Part shown: piece after piece, positions 1 through 7,782 of the stretch
Numbering within the stretch: position 1 is the first letter of the stretch
Layout of the letters: each line of letters starts with the position of its first letter
Assembly: GCF_009759665.1 (NCBI RefSeq)
Contig: NZ_WQNE01000008.1
Coordinates: forward strand, 149,123 to 213,122
Direction of reading: 5' to 3'
DNA length: 64,000 nucleotides
From: Bradyrhizobium cajani
Lineage (GTDB): Bacteria; Pseudomonadota; Alphaproteobacteria; Rhizobiales; Xanthobacteraceae
Translations under genes and position numbers: made by a program
The notes under the pieces: generated by a model
Seen by the model: the letters and a program-made list of their open reading frames with translations, nothing else
Databases searched by the model: none
What the model was told of the DNA's origin: nothing

Positions 1-35
1 ACCGGGCGCACAAGGCGTTCCAGCAGAAAGTCTAG
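1..35 (+). CDS. C-terminal end of an upstream gene (partial)
   Basis: One frame is open from the window edge and ends at a TAG at 33-35, giving the terminal residues RAHKAFQQKV. The codons end in G/C like neighbouring genes. The stretch is too short to identify. It lies 141 nt before the ABC transporter genes on the same strand, so it could be the preceding gene of that cluster, but this is inference. Confidence 0.35.
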   Translation, partial: RAHKAFQQKV

Positions 36-176
36 GACGCGCACCAGCGTCGAATTTGCCGGTTGACACCGGCAATGCCGTTCGGGATTATCCTTCCGCA
101 TTAAAAGAACGTCTCTCACAATATCGGATATCCGATCTTGAAGGGAGCCACGCGATGCACCCGGGAGGAGACGAAC

Positions 177-1421
177 ATGATCCGCACCAGTCGACGGACG
201 TTGTTACGGACAGGCGCAGCCCTCGCTGGCGCGTCCGCGCTTGGGTTTCCATCGATCATCCGGGCGCAGGCCGAGAAGATCCGGATCGGGCATCTGACGC
301 CGCTCACGGGCTTTCTCGGCGTGATCGGCGGCTACGCCCAATTGGGGGTGAAACTCGCGGCGGAGGAGATCAACCAGTCCGGCGGCATCCTGGGCAAGCA
401 GATCGACCTGCTCTCGGAGGATTCGATCAATCCCGCAACCGCCGCCACCAAGGCGCAGCGCATGCTGGAGCAGGACGGCGCGGCGGTGCTGCTCGGTGAG
501 ATCTCCTCGGCCTCCTCGCTCACCATCATGCAGGTCGCCGAGCGCAACAAGAGGGTGTTCTTCTCGACCGGGGCGCGCTCGGATGCGCTGCGCGGCAAGA
601 ACTGCAACAAGTACTCGTTCCACTGCGACATCCCGAACACGGTGATGGTCAACGCGGTCGGCACCGCGCTGTCGCAGAAGGGCATGGTGAAGGGCAAGAA
701 GTTCTTCACGCTCACGGCCGACTACATCTTCGGTCATGACCTGCTGAAGGCGGCAAAGACCTTCTTCGGCGCGCATGACGCCAACCTGATCGGCGACGAG
801 CTGATCGCAACCGACGTCACCGACTTCAGCCCCTATCTCTTGAAGGTACGACAAGCCAAGCCCGACGTGGTCTGCTGCAACCTCGCCGGCAACCAGGTTA
901 CCAATCTCGTCAAGCAATATGCCGAGTTCGGTTTCCCCTACCCGCTGGTCGGCTTCAACCTCAACACCGGCGACGCCTGGGCCGCGGGCGCGGGCAATCT
1001 CAGCGGCACCTGGCCGACGGTCTGGTATCACACGCTGAACAATCCGGCATCGCAGGCATTCGTCACGGCGTTCACCAGGAAGTACGGCAAGCCGCCGGAG
1101 AACCACGCCTGGATCGAATATGTGACGCTCAAGCTGCTTGCGGAAGCGATCAGCACGACGAAGTCAACCGATAGCAGTGAGCTGATCGCCTATTTCGAGA
1201 AGCAGGCGCAGTTCGACATCGGCAAAGCGCGAAAGGCCTATTTCCGCGCCTGGGACCACCAGCTGGTGCAGGAGGCCTATCCCTTCACCGTCAAGCCGAA
1301 GGACCAGATGAAGGACCAGTGGGACATGCTGGTGCTCGGCGATGCGGTGCCGGCGGCGAACGATCCGCTTGAGCAGATCTACCCGACCAAGGAACAGAAC
1401 CCCTGCGAGATGAAGGCCTGA
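177..1421 (+). CDS. Branched-chain amino acid-type ABC transporter substrate-binding protein (LivK/AmiC-like)
   Basis: Periplasmic receptor of about 414 residues that would deliver its ligand to the permease/ATPase genes downstream. The N-terminus carries a twin-arginine-like leader (SRRTLLRTG, then a hydrophobic stretch ending near IIRAQA), followed by a type I periplasmic-binding fold typical of Peripla_BP_6 (IRIGHLTPLTG; AAEEINQSGGILGKQIDLL). The ATG at 177 is chosen because GGGAGGAG lies just upstream at 163-170; a TTG at 138 would only add 13 residues. The next gene follows after 28 nt, so it heads an operon. The ligand cannot be read from sequence. Relatives bind branched-chain amino acids, short amides, urea or aromatic acids. 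Confidence 0.9.
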   Translation: MIRTSRRTLLRTGAALAGASALGFPSIIRAQAEKIRIGHLTPLTGFLGVIGGYAQLGVKLAAEEINQSGGILGKQIDLLSEDSINPATAATKAQRMLEQDGAAVLLGEISSASSLTIMQVAERNKRVFFSTGARSDALRGKNCNKYSFHCDIPNTVMVNAVGTALSQKGMVKGKKFFTLTADYIFGHDLLKAAKTFFGAHDANLIGDELIATDVTDFSPYLLKVRQAKPDVVCCNLAGNQVTNLVKQYAEFGFPYPLVGFNLNTGDAWAAGAGNLSGTWPTVWYHTLNNPASQAFVTAFTRKYGKPPENHAWIEYVTLKLLAEAISTTKSTDSSELIAYFEKQAQFDIGKARKAYFRAWDHQLVQEAYPFTVKPKDQMKDQWDMLVLGDAVPAANDPLEQIYPTKEQNPCEMKA

Positions 1422-1449
1422 GGCGTCCCGCGCGCCGCAAGGACGCAAC

Positions 1450-2325
1450 ATGCAGTTCGAGTTCTTGCTGGAACAGGTGGTGAATGGCCTCGTGCTCGGA
1501 GGCTATTACCTTCTCATCGCGCTGGGACTGTCGCTGATCTTCTCGGTCGGCGGCATCGTCAATCTCGCGCACGGCGCCTTCTACGCGCTCGGCGCCTATG
1601 TCTGCGTCGAGCTGACCAGGCGCCTCGGCTTCGGCGCCTCCGTGGTGATCTCGCCGTTCGCGGTCGCCCTGCTCGGCATCCTCTTTGAACGCTTCATCCT
1701 GCGACGCTTCTACACCGCCGATCCGATCCTCAGCCTGCTCGTGACCTTCGGGCTTGCGATGGTCGCAGAACAGGCGATCCGCATGATCTGGGGCGCCGCA
1801 CCTGTTTCCACCGAGATCCCGCAAAGCTTCCGCGGCTCGGTCATCGTCGGCGACTTCCTGTTCTCGCGCTATCGCCTGCTGATCCTTGCCGTCGTTGCGG
1901 CGATCCTGCTCGGCGTCTGGCTATTGCTGCAAAAGACCTCGTTCGGACGCGTGGTGCGCGCCGGCATCCAGCGGCCGGACATGGTCGCAGCGCTCGGCAT
2001 CCGCCTTCAGCCCTACATGACGGCGATCGTGATGCTCGGCGTCGGCATGGCCGCGCTCGGCGGCGCCTTCTTCGCGCCGATCACGACGGTGCACCCCGCC
2101 ATGGGCGCCGAGATCATGACGATTGCCTTCGTCGTGGTGGTGATCGGCGGCCTCGGCAGTTTCTGGGGCGTGGTCATTGCCGCCCTCCTCGTCGGCGTGG
2201 TGCGGGGCATCGCCATTCACTTCGAGCCCGCCGCGGGCGAAGCCTCGATCTACATCCTGATGTTCCTGGTGCTGCTGCTGCGCCCGCGCGGCCTGCTCGG
2301 CGAACGCATCGAGAAGTTCGAATGA
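1450..2325 (+). CDS. LivH-type ABC transporter permease
   Basis: Integral membrane subunit of 291 residues, the usual length for LivH. It shows the family pattern of about eight hydrophobic helices, with GLSLIFSVGGIVNLAHGAFY near the N-terminus and a conserved helix-loop segment near residue 225 (IGGLGSFWGVVIAALLVG). It would pair with the LivM-like domain of the next protein to form the channel. AAGGA precedes the ATG. Its stop overlaps the next start by 4 nt (ATGA), indicating translational coupling. Confidence 0.93.
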   Translation: MQFEFLLEQVVNGLVLGGYYLLIALGLSLIFSVGGIVNLAHGAFYALGAYVCVELTRRLGFGASVVISPFAVALLGILFERFILRRFYTADPILSLLVTFGLAMVAEQAIRMIWGAAPVSTEIPQSFRGSVIVGDFLFSRYRLLILAVVAAILLGVWLLLQKTSFGRVVRAGIQRPDMVAALGIRLQPYMTAIVMLGVGMAALGGAFFAPITTVHPAMGAEIMTIAFVVVVIGGLGSFWGVVIAALLVGVVRGIAIHFEPAAGEASIYILMFLVLLLRPRGLLGERIEKFE

Positions 2326-4862
2326 GCCGCAATTCTGCCATCGCCAGGCTGAAGCCGCTGCTGATCGCGGCCGCCGCGGTCATCGCGCTGCCCTTCCTGC
2401 TGAGAGCGTTCGGCCTGTCGCTCAACACCGGCACCTGGATCGTCGGGCTCGCGATCGCGACCATGGGGCTCAACCTCTGCATCGGCTATACCGGCCTGGT
2501 CTCGTTCGGCCACAGCGCCTGGTTCGGCATCGGCGCCTATGCCGCCGGCCTGATCCAGCTCCGCCTCTTCCCCGGCGAGATCTGGCTGCCGCTGGCGGGA
2601 TCGATGGTGGTCGTCGCGATCGCGTCGGCCGTGATCGGCATGCTGATCCTGCGCCGGCGCGGCGTGTACTTCTCGCTGCTGACGCTGGCGCTCGCCGCGC
2701 TCGTCTACACCACCGCCTTCCGCTGGACGAGCCTCACCGGAGGCGAGGACGGTCTCGGCGGGCTGAAGCGCGGCGCGATCGGCCCCGCCAACCTCGACGG
2801 CGCGCTCAACTATTATGTCGTGGTCGCGGCGATCGGGCTCGCCGTGCTCTATGTGCTGATGCGCCTCGTGCGTTCGCCGTTCGGACACGTGCTGGTCGCC
2901 ATCCGCGAGAACCAGTTGCGCGCGAGCTTCCAGGGCTATCCGGTCGAGCGCTACAAGCTCGCGGTGTTCGTGATCTCGGCCGTCGTCACCGGCCTTGCCG
3001 GCGCGCTGATCGGTTTTCTCAACTATCTGGTGTCCGCCGAAGCCGTCTCGGTGCCGTTCGCCGGTGAGCTCCTGGCAATGGTCGTGATCGGCGGCATGCG
3101 CAGCCTGCTCGGCCCCGCGCTCGGCGCGCTGTTCTTCATCCTGTTCAGGGAGCTGTTCTCGATCTGGACGTCGGACTGGCTGTTCTGGTTCGGCCTCACC
3201 TTCGTGGCCTTCGTGATGTATTCGCCCGGCGGCCTCGTCGGCATCGGTACGCTGATCATGCGGCGCCTCCGTCCGCCGGCGGAAGAGACGGCGGCGATGA
3301 GCCGGCGCAAGATCTATGAGGGCCTGCCGCTCCCCGATTTCCTTCGGCCCGAGGCGCTGAAGGGCACCGTGCTCGAGGTCAGCGGCGTGTCCCGGAAGTT
3401 CGGTGGCATCCGGGCGGTCCAGGATGCGAGCATCAAGGTTTCCGCCGGCGAGATCCACGCGCTGATCGGGCCGAACGGCGCCGGCAAGACCACGCTGTTC
3501 AACCTGGTGTCCGGCCTCTACGCACCCGATCAGGGCACGATCCGCCTCCAGGGGCGCGACATCGCCGGCGTGCCGGCACATCAGATCTGCCATCAAGGGC
3601 TGGCGCGCTCGTTCCAGATCACCAATTTGTTTCGCGGGCTCACCATCTACGAGAACCTGCGGCTGTCGCTGCAAGCACGCCGCCCCATGCGCTTCAACAT
3701 CTGGAACGACATCGACGCATACGACGACATCCACGCCGAGACCGCAGCGCTGACGAGATTCCTCGGACTCGAAGGCATCGAGGAGATCGAGGGCGGCGAG
3801 CTCTCCTATGGCGGGCAGCGGCTGGTCGACCTCGGCATCGCGCTCGGCTCCAAGCCGCAGGTGCTGCTGCTCGACGAGCCGCTCGCGGGCCTTGCCGCGG
3901 CCGAGCGCGAGCGTGTCTCCAACCTCGTCAGGAACATCGCCGCCAACATTCCCGTGCTGATCGTCGAGCACGACATCGACCGCGTGCTCGGCTTCTCGCA
4001 AATCGTGACCGTGATGAACCAGGGCGAGGTCCTGATGTCCGACTGCCCCAAGGCGGTGCGGGCCGATCTGCGGGTGCAGGAGATCTATACCGGCAAGGGC
4101 ATTCCCGCCGTCGAGCACCGGCGCAGCATCGAGACGGCCGGCGAAACCAGGACGGTCCTCAGTCTCGACGGCGTCAACACGTTTTACGGCAAGAGCCACA
4201 TCCTCAACGACGCCGCGCTCGACGTGCGCGAAGGCGAGATCGTCGCGCTGCTGGGCCGCAACGGCGCCGGCAAATCGACGCTGCTCAAGTCCATCGCCGG
4301 CCTCGTGCCGGCGGCATCGGGCAGCATCGACTATCGCGGCTCCGACATCGCACGCGTTCCCGCTCCCGACATCGCCCGCCGCGGCGTCGGCTATGTGCCG
4401 CAGGGCCGCGGGCTGTTTGCCGGGATGACCGTGCGCGAAAACCTCGCGCTCGGCCGCCTCGCGCGCAAGACCGACGGCAGTGACGGCGTGGTCTGGGACG
4501 AGGAGCAGATCCTGCACTATTTTCCGCGCCTGAAGGAGCGCATGAACATCGCCGCCGATTATCTGTCCGGCGGCGAGCAGCAGATGGTCGCAGTCGCCCG
4601 CGCGATGTCGGGCAATGTGCGCCTCTTGCTGCTCGACGAGCCGTTCGAGGGCCTCGCGCCGGCGGTGACGCTGGAGCTGTTTGGGGTGTTCGACCAGCTC
4701 CGCGAAAAAATGTCGATCGTGATCGTCGAGCACAATCTCGACCTCGTGCTCGCGCTCGCCGATCGCGTCTTCGCGCTGGAGCGCGGCGCCGTGTTCCACC
4801 AGGGACCGGCGGCACCGCTGCTCAACGATCTCGGTTATCGCAAGCAGATCCTGTGGCTGTGA
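2322..4862 (+). CDS. Three-domain fusion: LivM permease + LivG ATPase + LivF ATPase
   Basis: A single 846-residue reading frame holds three normally separate subunits. Residues about 1-315 are a LivM-like permease (GLNLCIGYTGLVSFGHSAWF, several membrane helices). Residues about 348-590 are a LivG-like ATPase with Walker A GPNGAGKT near 383 and a Walker B ending LLLDEPLAG. Residues about 611-846 are a LivF-like ATPase with Walker A GRNGAGKS near 645, signature LSGGEQQMV and Walker B LLLDEPFEG. The first ATPase signature reads LSYGGQRLVD, as is usual for LivG. With LivH and the receptor this makes a complete importer from three genes. LivM-LivG fusions are common in rhizobia; the triple fusion is less usual. 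No frame break is visible across the linkers. Confidence 0.93.
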   Translation: MSRNSAIARLKPLLIAAAAVIALPFLLRAFGLSLNTGTWIVGLAIATMGLNLCIGYTGLVSFGHSAWFGIGAYAAGLIQLRLFPGEIWLPLAGSMVVVAIASAVIGMLILRRRGVYFSLLTLALAALVYTTAFRWTSLTGGEDGLGGLKRGAIGPANLDGALNYYVVVAAIGLAVLYVLMRLVRSPFGHVLVAIRENQLRASFQGYPVERYKLAVFVISAVVTGLAGALIGFLNYLVSAEAVSVPFAGELLAMVVIGGMRSLLGPALGALFFILFRELFSIWTSDWLFWFGLTFVAFVMYSPGGLVGIGTLIMRRLRPPAEETAAMSRRKIYEGLPLPDFLRPEALKGTVLEVSGVSRKFGGIRAVQDASIKVSAGEIHALIGPNGAGKTTLFNLVSGLYAPDQGTIRLQGRDIAGVPAHQICHQGLARSFQITNLFRGLTIYENLRLSLQARRPMRFNIWNDIDAYDDIHAETAALTRFLGLEGIEEIEGGELSYGGQRLVDLGIALGSKPQVLLLDEPLAGLAAAERERVSNLVRNIAANIPVLIVEHDIDRVLGFSQIVTVMNQGEVLMSDCPKAVRADLRVQEIYTGKGIPAVEHRRSIETAGETRTVLSLDGVNTFYGKSHILNDAALDVREGEIVALLGRNGAGKSTLLKSIAGLVPAASGSIDYRGSDIARVPAPDIARRGVGYVPQGRGLFAGMTVRENLALGRLARKTDGSDGVVWDEEQILHYFPRLKERMNIAADYLSGGEQQMVAVARAMSGNVRLLLLDEPFEGLAPAVTLELFGVFDQLREKMSIVIVEHNLDLVLALADRVFALERGAVFHQGPAAPLLNDLGYRKQILWL

Positions 4863-4890
4863 TGAACTTCGATAGCCGCGAAGAAGGTGC

Positions 4891-5030
4891 GCCCCCTCTC
4901 CCGCTCGCGGGAGAGAGTTGGGGAGAGGGTGTCTCCGCAACGGGACAGTCCCCAAGCGGAGAGAGCCCTCACCCGGCGCTGTGCGCCGACCTCTCCCGCA
5001 AGCGGGAGAGGTGGAGCGCGCGGCACCACC
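4891..5030. repeat. Palindromic intergenic repeat pair (CTCTCCCGC/GCGGGAGAG family)
   Basis: Two near-identical perfect palindromes, at 4896-4915 (9-bp arms, TC spacer) and 4991-5010 (9-bp arms, AA spacer), sit between two convergent genes with GC-rich sequence between them. The same style of repeat recurs at 63893-64000. The position suggests a dispersed repeat that may double as a bidirectional transcription end. No T-tract is present. Confidence 0.75.
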
Positions 5031-5036
5031 GCCCCC

Positions 5037-6011
5037 TTACTCTGCCTTGATGTTCGCCGCCGCCACCACCTCCGCCAGCTCCTTCGTCTCCTTCGCGATC
5101 TTGGCGGTGTAGTCGGCCGGGCTGAGCACGCTCACCACGCCCTGCGTCTCCAGCCGCTGCTGCAGCGCCGGATCCTTGGCCGCGGCGACGATCTCCCGGT
5201 GCAGCGTCTCCAGGATCGGTGCCGGTGTCGCCTTCGGCATGAAGAAGCCGACCCAGAACGAGATGTCGAAGCCGGGATAGCCGGCCTCCGCGACGGTCGG
5301 CACGTCGGGCAGCGCCGGCAGCCGCTCGGCCGATGACACCGCGAGCGCGCGCAGCTTGCCGGCCTTCACCAGCGGCACGGCGGAGAGCGGATCGAACACC
5401 GCGAGCACTTCCTGCGCGAGAATGCCGACCTCGGCGGCCGCGCCGCCGCGATACGGCACATGGATCAGCTTGATACCGGCCTTCTGGCTGAGCAACTCCA
5501 TGGCGAGATGGGCGAGGTTGCCGTTGCCGCCCGAACCGTAGGCGAGCGCGCCGGGCGCGGCCTTCGCCGCCGCGACGAGATCGGCCACCGATTTGATATT
5601 CGCCGTCTTGGGGTTCTCGGGATTGACGACGAGGACGAGCGGCGCCGAGACGACGGTGGTCAGCGGCGCAAAATCCCTTTCCGGGTCGTAGCGGATATCC
5701 TTGAACAGCGTCTTGTTGAGCGTGATGGTCGACGAGTTGCAGGCGAGGATGGTGTAGCCGTCGCCTTCCGCATGCGCCACGCCTTCGGCGGCGATCATGC
5801 CGTTGGCGCCGGCGCGGTTCTCGACCACGAAGGGTTGTCCGAGCTTGCTGCCGAGCCGATCGCCGATGATGCGGGCGACGACATCGACCGGGCCGCCCGC
5901 GCTGAAGCCGGCCATGATCTTGGCCGGGCGCACCGGATATTTTTGCGCGAGGGCCTGCGTCGTCACGCACAATCCGGCGACAATCGCCAGCAGGCGAAGC
6001 GTTCGTTGCAT
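5037..6011 (-). CDS. TctC/Bug-family tripartite tricarboxylate receptor
   Basis: Exported solute-binding protein of 324 residues with a Sec signal peptide (about residues 1-22, ending TQALAQ) followed by the Bug-family start KYPVRPAKIMAGFSAGGPVD. Other family signatures are VVENRAGANG and the C-terminal GFFMPKATPAPILETLH. The family binds small carboxylates and similar ligands. No TctA/TctB membrane genes lie beside it, so it is an orphan receptor, as is common for this expanded family. GGGGAGGGA precedes the ATG. It is convergent with the Liv-type operon. Confidence 0.92.
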   Translation of the reverse strand: MQRTLRLLAIVAGLCVTTQALAQKYPVRPAKIMAGFSAGGPVDVVARIIGDRLGSKLGQPFVVENRAGANGMIAAEGVAHAEGDGYTILACNSSTITLNKTLFKDIRYDPERDFAPLTTVVSAPLVLVVNPENPKTANIKSVADLVAAAKAAPGALAYGSGGNGNLAHLAMELLSQKAGIKLIHVPYRGGAAAEVGILAQEVLAVFDPLSAVPLVKAGKLRALAVSSAERLPALPDVPTVAEAGYPGFDISFWVGFFMPKATPAPILETLHREIVAAAKDPALQQRLETQGVVSVLSPADYTAKIAKETKELAEVVAAANIKAE

Positions 6012-6253
6012 TCATTCCCTCCCCAGACCTCTTTGCGCCGCCTGTGCATGCTTGTTGGTCCGACGCATCGGGGATCATGATGAGCGGCCACGCCCGATTT
6101 CGCAATCGCGTTTGCGCGCCGGCATTCCGCCGCGCGGCACGAGAGAGCAGCTTCGAAACAAAAAATGCGAAAACAACCCCATGCACAGTAGCCGGCCACT
6201 GTCAGAACAAGGGTTTGCGCCGAACGAGGGAATTCGGACATTACGAAATCGAA

Positions 6254-6283
6254 TTGACACGTCGGGCAAAACACCCGCATAAT
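6254..6283 (+). promoter_or_regulatory. Candidate sigma-70-type promoter in the 6012-6450 gap
   Basis: TTGACA at 6254-6259 and CATAAT at 6278-6283 are separated by 18 nt, close to the vegetative consensus. The site faces the gene starting at 6451 and would give a leader of roughly 160 nt. The rest of the gap, between the divergent receptor gene and this one, shows no convincing gene; its short reading frames lack both family resemblance and consistent codon use. Confidence 0.45.
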
Positions 6284-6450
6284 GGCATCATCGCGATCAC
6301 CGTGAGCATCCGGGCCATTCCAGCCGTCGGCGGCTCGACCTGATTGCGCGCAAGCCCTTCATCGATATCCGAAAATCGCAACCGCCGCGCAGCACGCGCG
6401 CGACCGGATTCGCGCAGCAAGCGCTCATGCCGGCAAAGGACTCAAAGCAC

Positions 6451-7113
6451 ATGACGACATCTCCCAATTGCACCAGCGCGTCACCGATCGCAGCACCGGA
6501 GCGCGGCGGACCCACGCCCCGGGTCAGGCTCTACCGACGGCGCCTGATGATCCAGCATCCCGACCCGCAGGCCGGCGAGCGGCTGCTGGCCGACGCGCTC
6601 GGCGCCGCCGATCGTGACGCCCTGCATGGCATCCTCAAGCAGTTGATGAAGGCCAGCGTGATCGCGCAGAAGCCCGACGAGGCCAACCTCGCCTTCATGA
6701 TCTCGATGATGAAGGGCATCGCACCCAGGGATTCCATCGAGGCCATGCTGGTGGCGCAGATGGTGTCCGTCCACGTCGCGGCGATGCGCTCCGCCTTTCG
6801 CCTCGCCCTCACCGACAACCTTCCGCAGCAGGAAAGCATTACACGCGCATTGACTCGCCTCGCCCGCACCTTCGCAGCACAGATCGAGGCCCTCGGCCGC
6901 CTCCGCAGTACCGGCGAGCGCGCGATCACGGTGCAGAACCTCTCGGTACAGGACGGCGGCAAGGCGATCGTTGGCAACGTCACCCAGCATGCGAACGTGA
7001 TCGTTGCGGAGGCCGGCGCGGCGGATACGGCTGCGGATGCAGGACCTGCCCCGGCGCGCGAGGTCCATCGCGGGAAGGACGAACCCGGCGTGGCGCACGG
7101 CACTGTGGCATGA
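6451..7113 (+). CDS. Conserved hypothetical protein, helical, paired with an HGG-motif protein
   Basis: Unrecognised protein of about 220 residues. The start at 6451 (MTTSPNC) is preferred, with an in-frame ATG at 6427 as alternative. Residues about 30-150 are predicted helical and methionine-rich. The C-terminal third is low-complexity (Ala/Pro/Asp). There is no signal peptide or membrane segment. The stop overlaps the next gene's start (ATGA at 7110-7113), so the two are translationally coupled and probably work together. I cannot assign a function. Confidence 0.75.
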   Translation: MTTSPNCTSASPIAAPERGGPTPRVRLYRRRLMIQHPDPQAGERLLADALGAADRDALHGILKQLMKASVIAQKPDEANLAFMISMMKGIAPRDSIEAMLVAQMVSVHVAAMRSAFRLALTDNLPQQESITRALTRLARTFAAQIEALGRLRSTGERAITVQNLSVQDGGKAIVGNVTQHANVIVAEAGAADTAADAGPAPAREVHRGKDEPGVAHGTVA

Positions 7114-7379
7114 GCAGCGATCACCTCCGCAACACCGATCCGATGCGGGCAAGCGCACGTTGCGGCGCCAGGACCCGCAACGGCGCTCCCTGCCGCGCGC
7201 CGGCGGTGCACGGCAAGACGCGCTGTCGCATGCATGGCGGCGCGCGGAGATGCGGCGCGCCGAAAGCAAACGGAAATGCCCGGAAGCACGGACTGTTCGC
7301 GCGAGATGCCATCGCCGAGCGGGGGCAGGTGCGATTGTTGCTGGGCGAGGCGCAGAAACTGCTGCGGGAGTTGAAGTAG
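7110..7379 (+). CDS. HGGxSTG-type small protein
   Basis: Basic 89-residue protein with CGARTRNGAPCRAPAV followed by CRMHGGARRCGAPKANGNA and KHGLF. This spacing of two Cys, a CxxHGG segment, GAPK and N-x-x-KHG is the hallmark of the small HGGxSTG family, usually HGGxSTGAPxGNxNAxKHG; here STG is replaced by RRC. The Cys/His pattern suggests a small metal- or nucleic-acid-binding knuckle, but no function is established to my knowledge. It is coupled to the upstream gene by a 4-nt overlap. Confidence 0.75.
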   Translation: MSSDHLRNTDPMRASARCGARTRNGAPCRAPAVHGKTRCRMHGGARRCGAPKANGNARKHGLFARDAIAERGQVRLLLGEAQKLLRELK

Positions 7380-7469
7380 TTTCGCGCGACCTTGCCGTTA
7401 CTCTCGCGAGCTGCGCCCGCCCAGGCTATCGCGGTGCGACGGAAGACGTGGCGGGAGTTCGCCTACAGT

Positions 7470-7573
7470 CATCCTTCGAGATGCCCGCCCATGGCGGGCC
7501 CTCAGGATGAGGGCGCGTTTCGCGGCGAGATATCAGACCCCATGGTGAGGAGCCCGCCAAAGCGGGCGTCTCA
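7470..7573. repeat. Dispersed inverted repeat (CCTTCGAG...GCCCGCC...GGATGAGG family)
   Basis: The unit contains a GCCCGCC/GGCGGGC hairpin (7483-7499) flanked by ATCCTTCGAGA and CTCAGGATGAGG. A second, inverted half follows with a GCCCGC/GCGGGC hairpin (7542-7557) and TGGTGAGGAG. It occupies the roughly 400-nt gap between the HGG protein gene and the patatin gene, where no gene is evident. This repeat type is very frequent between genes in Bradyrhizobium. Confidence 0.7.
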
Positions 7574-7782
7574 CCGCCCACCCCGTCCTGCGAGCGATCC
7601 GCTCCACCGTCCACCCCGACAATTTCTGCGTGTTTGTGAATTTCTTCACACGCGTTCGGCTACCGCTGTCGCTAGCTTGTATTTCGTCAAGGCTGCACAG
7701 AGCCGCCGACCGGAACCAACCCCAGCGGAGACCAGAACGGACCGCTCGGGCGATCGCGGTGAAACAGGGGGAGATAGGTGTC

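Noticed and set aside
138..176. TTG 138 as the start of the first binding protein
   Set aside because: ATG 177 has a near-perfect GGGAGGAG and begins the twin-arginine leader directly.
2250..4955. 901-codon frame on the minus strand opposite the Liv-type genes
   Set aside because: Highly charged His/Arg/Asp-rich product with no domain; it is the antisense of clearly coding LivM/G/F sequence.
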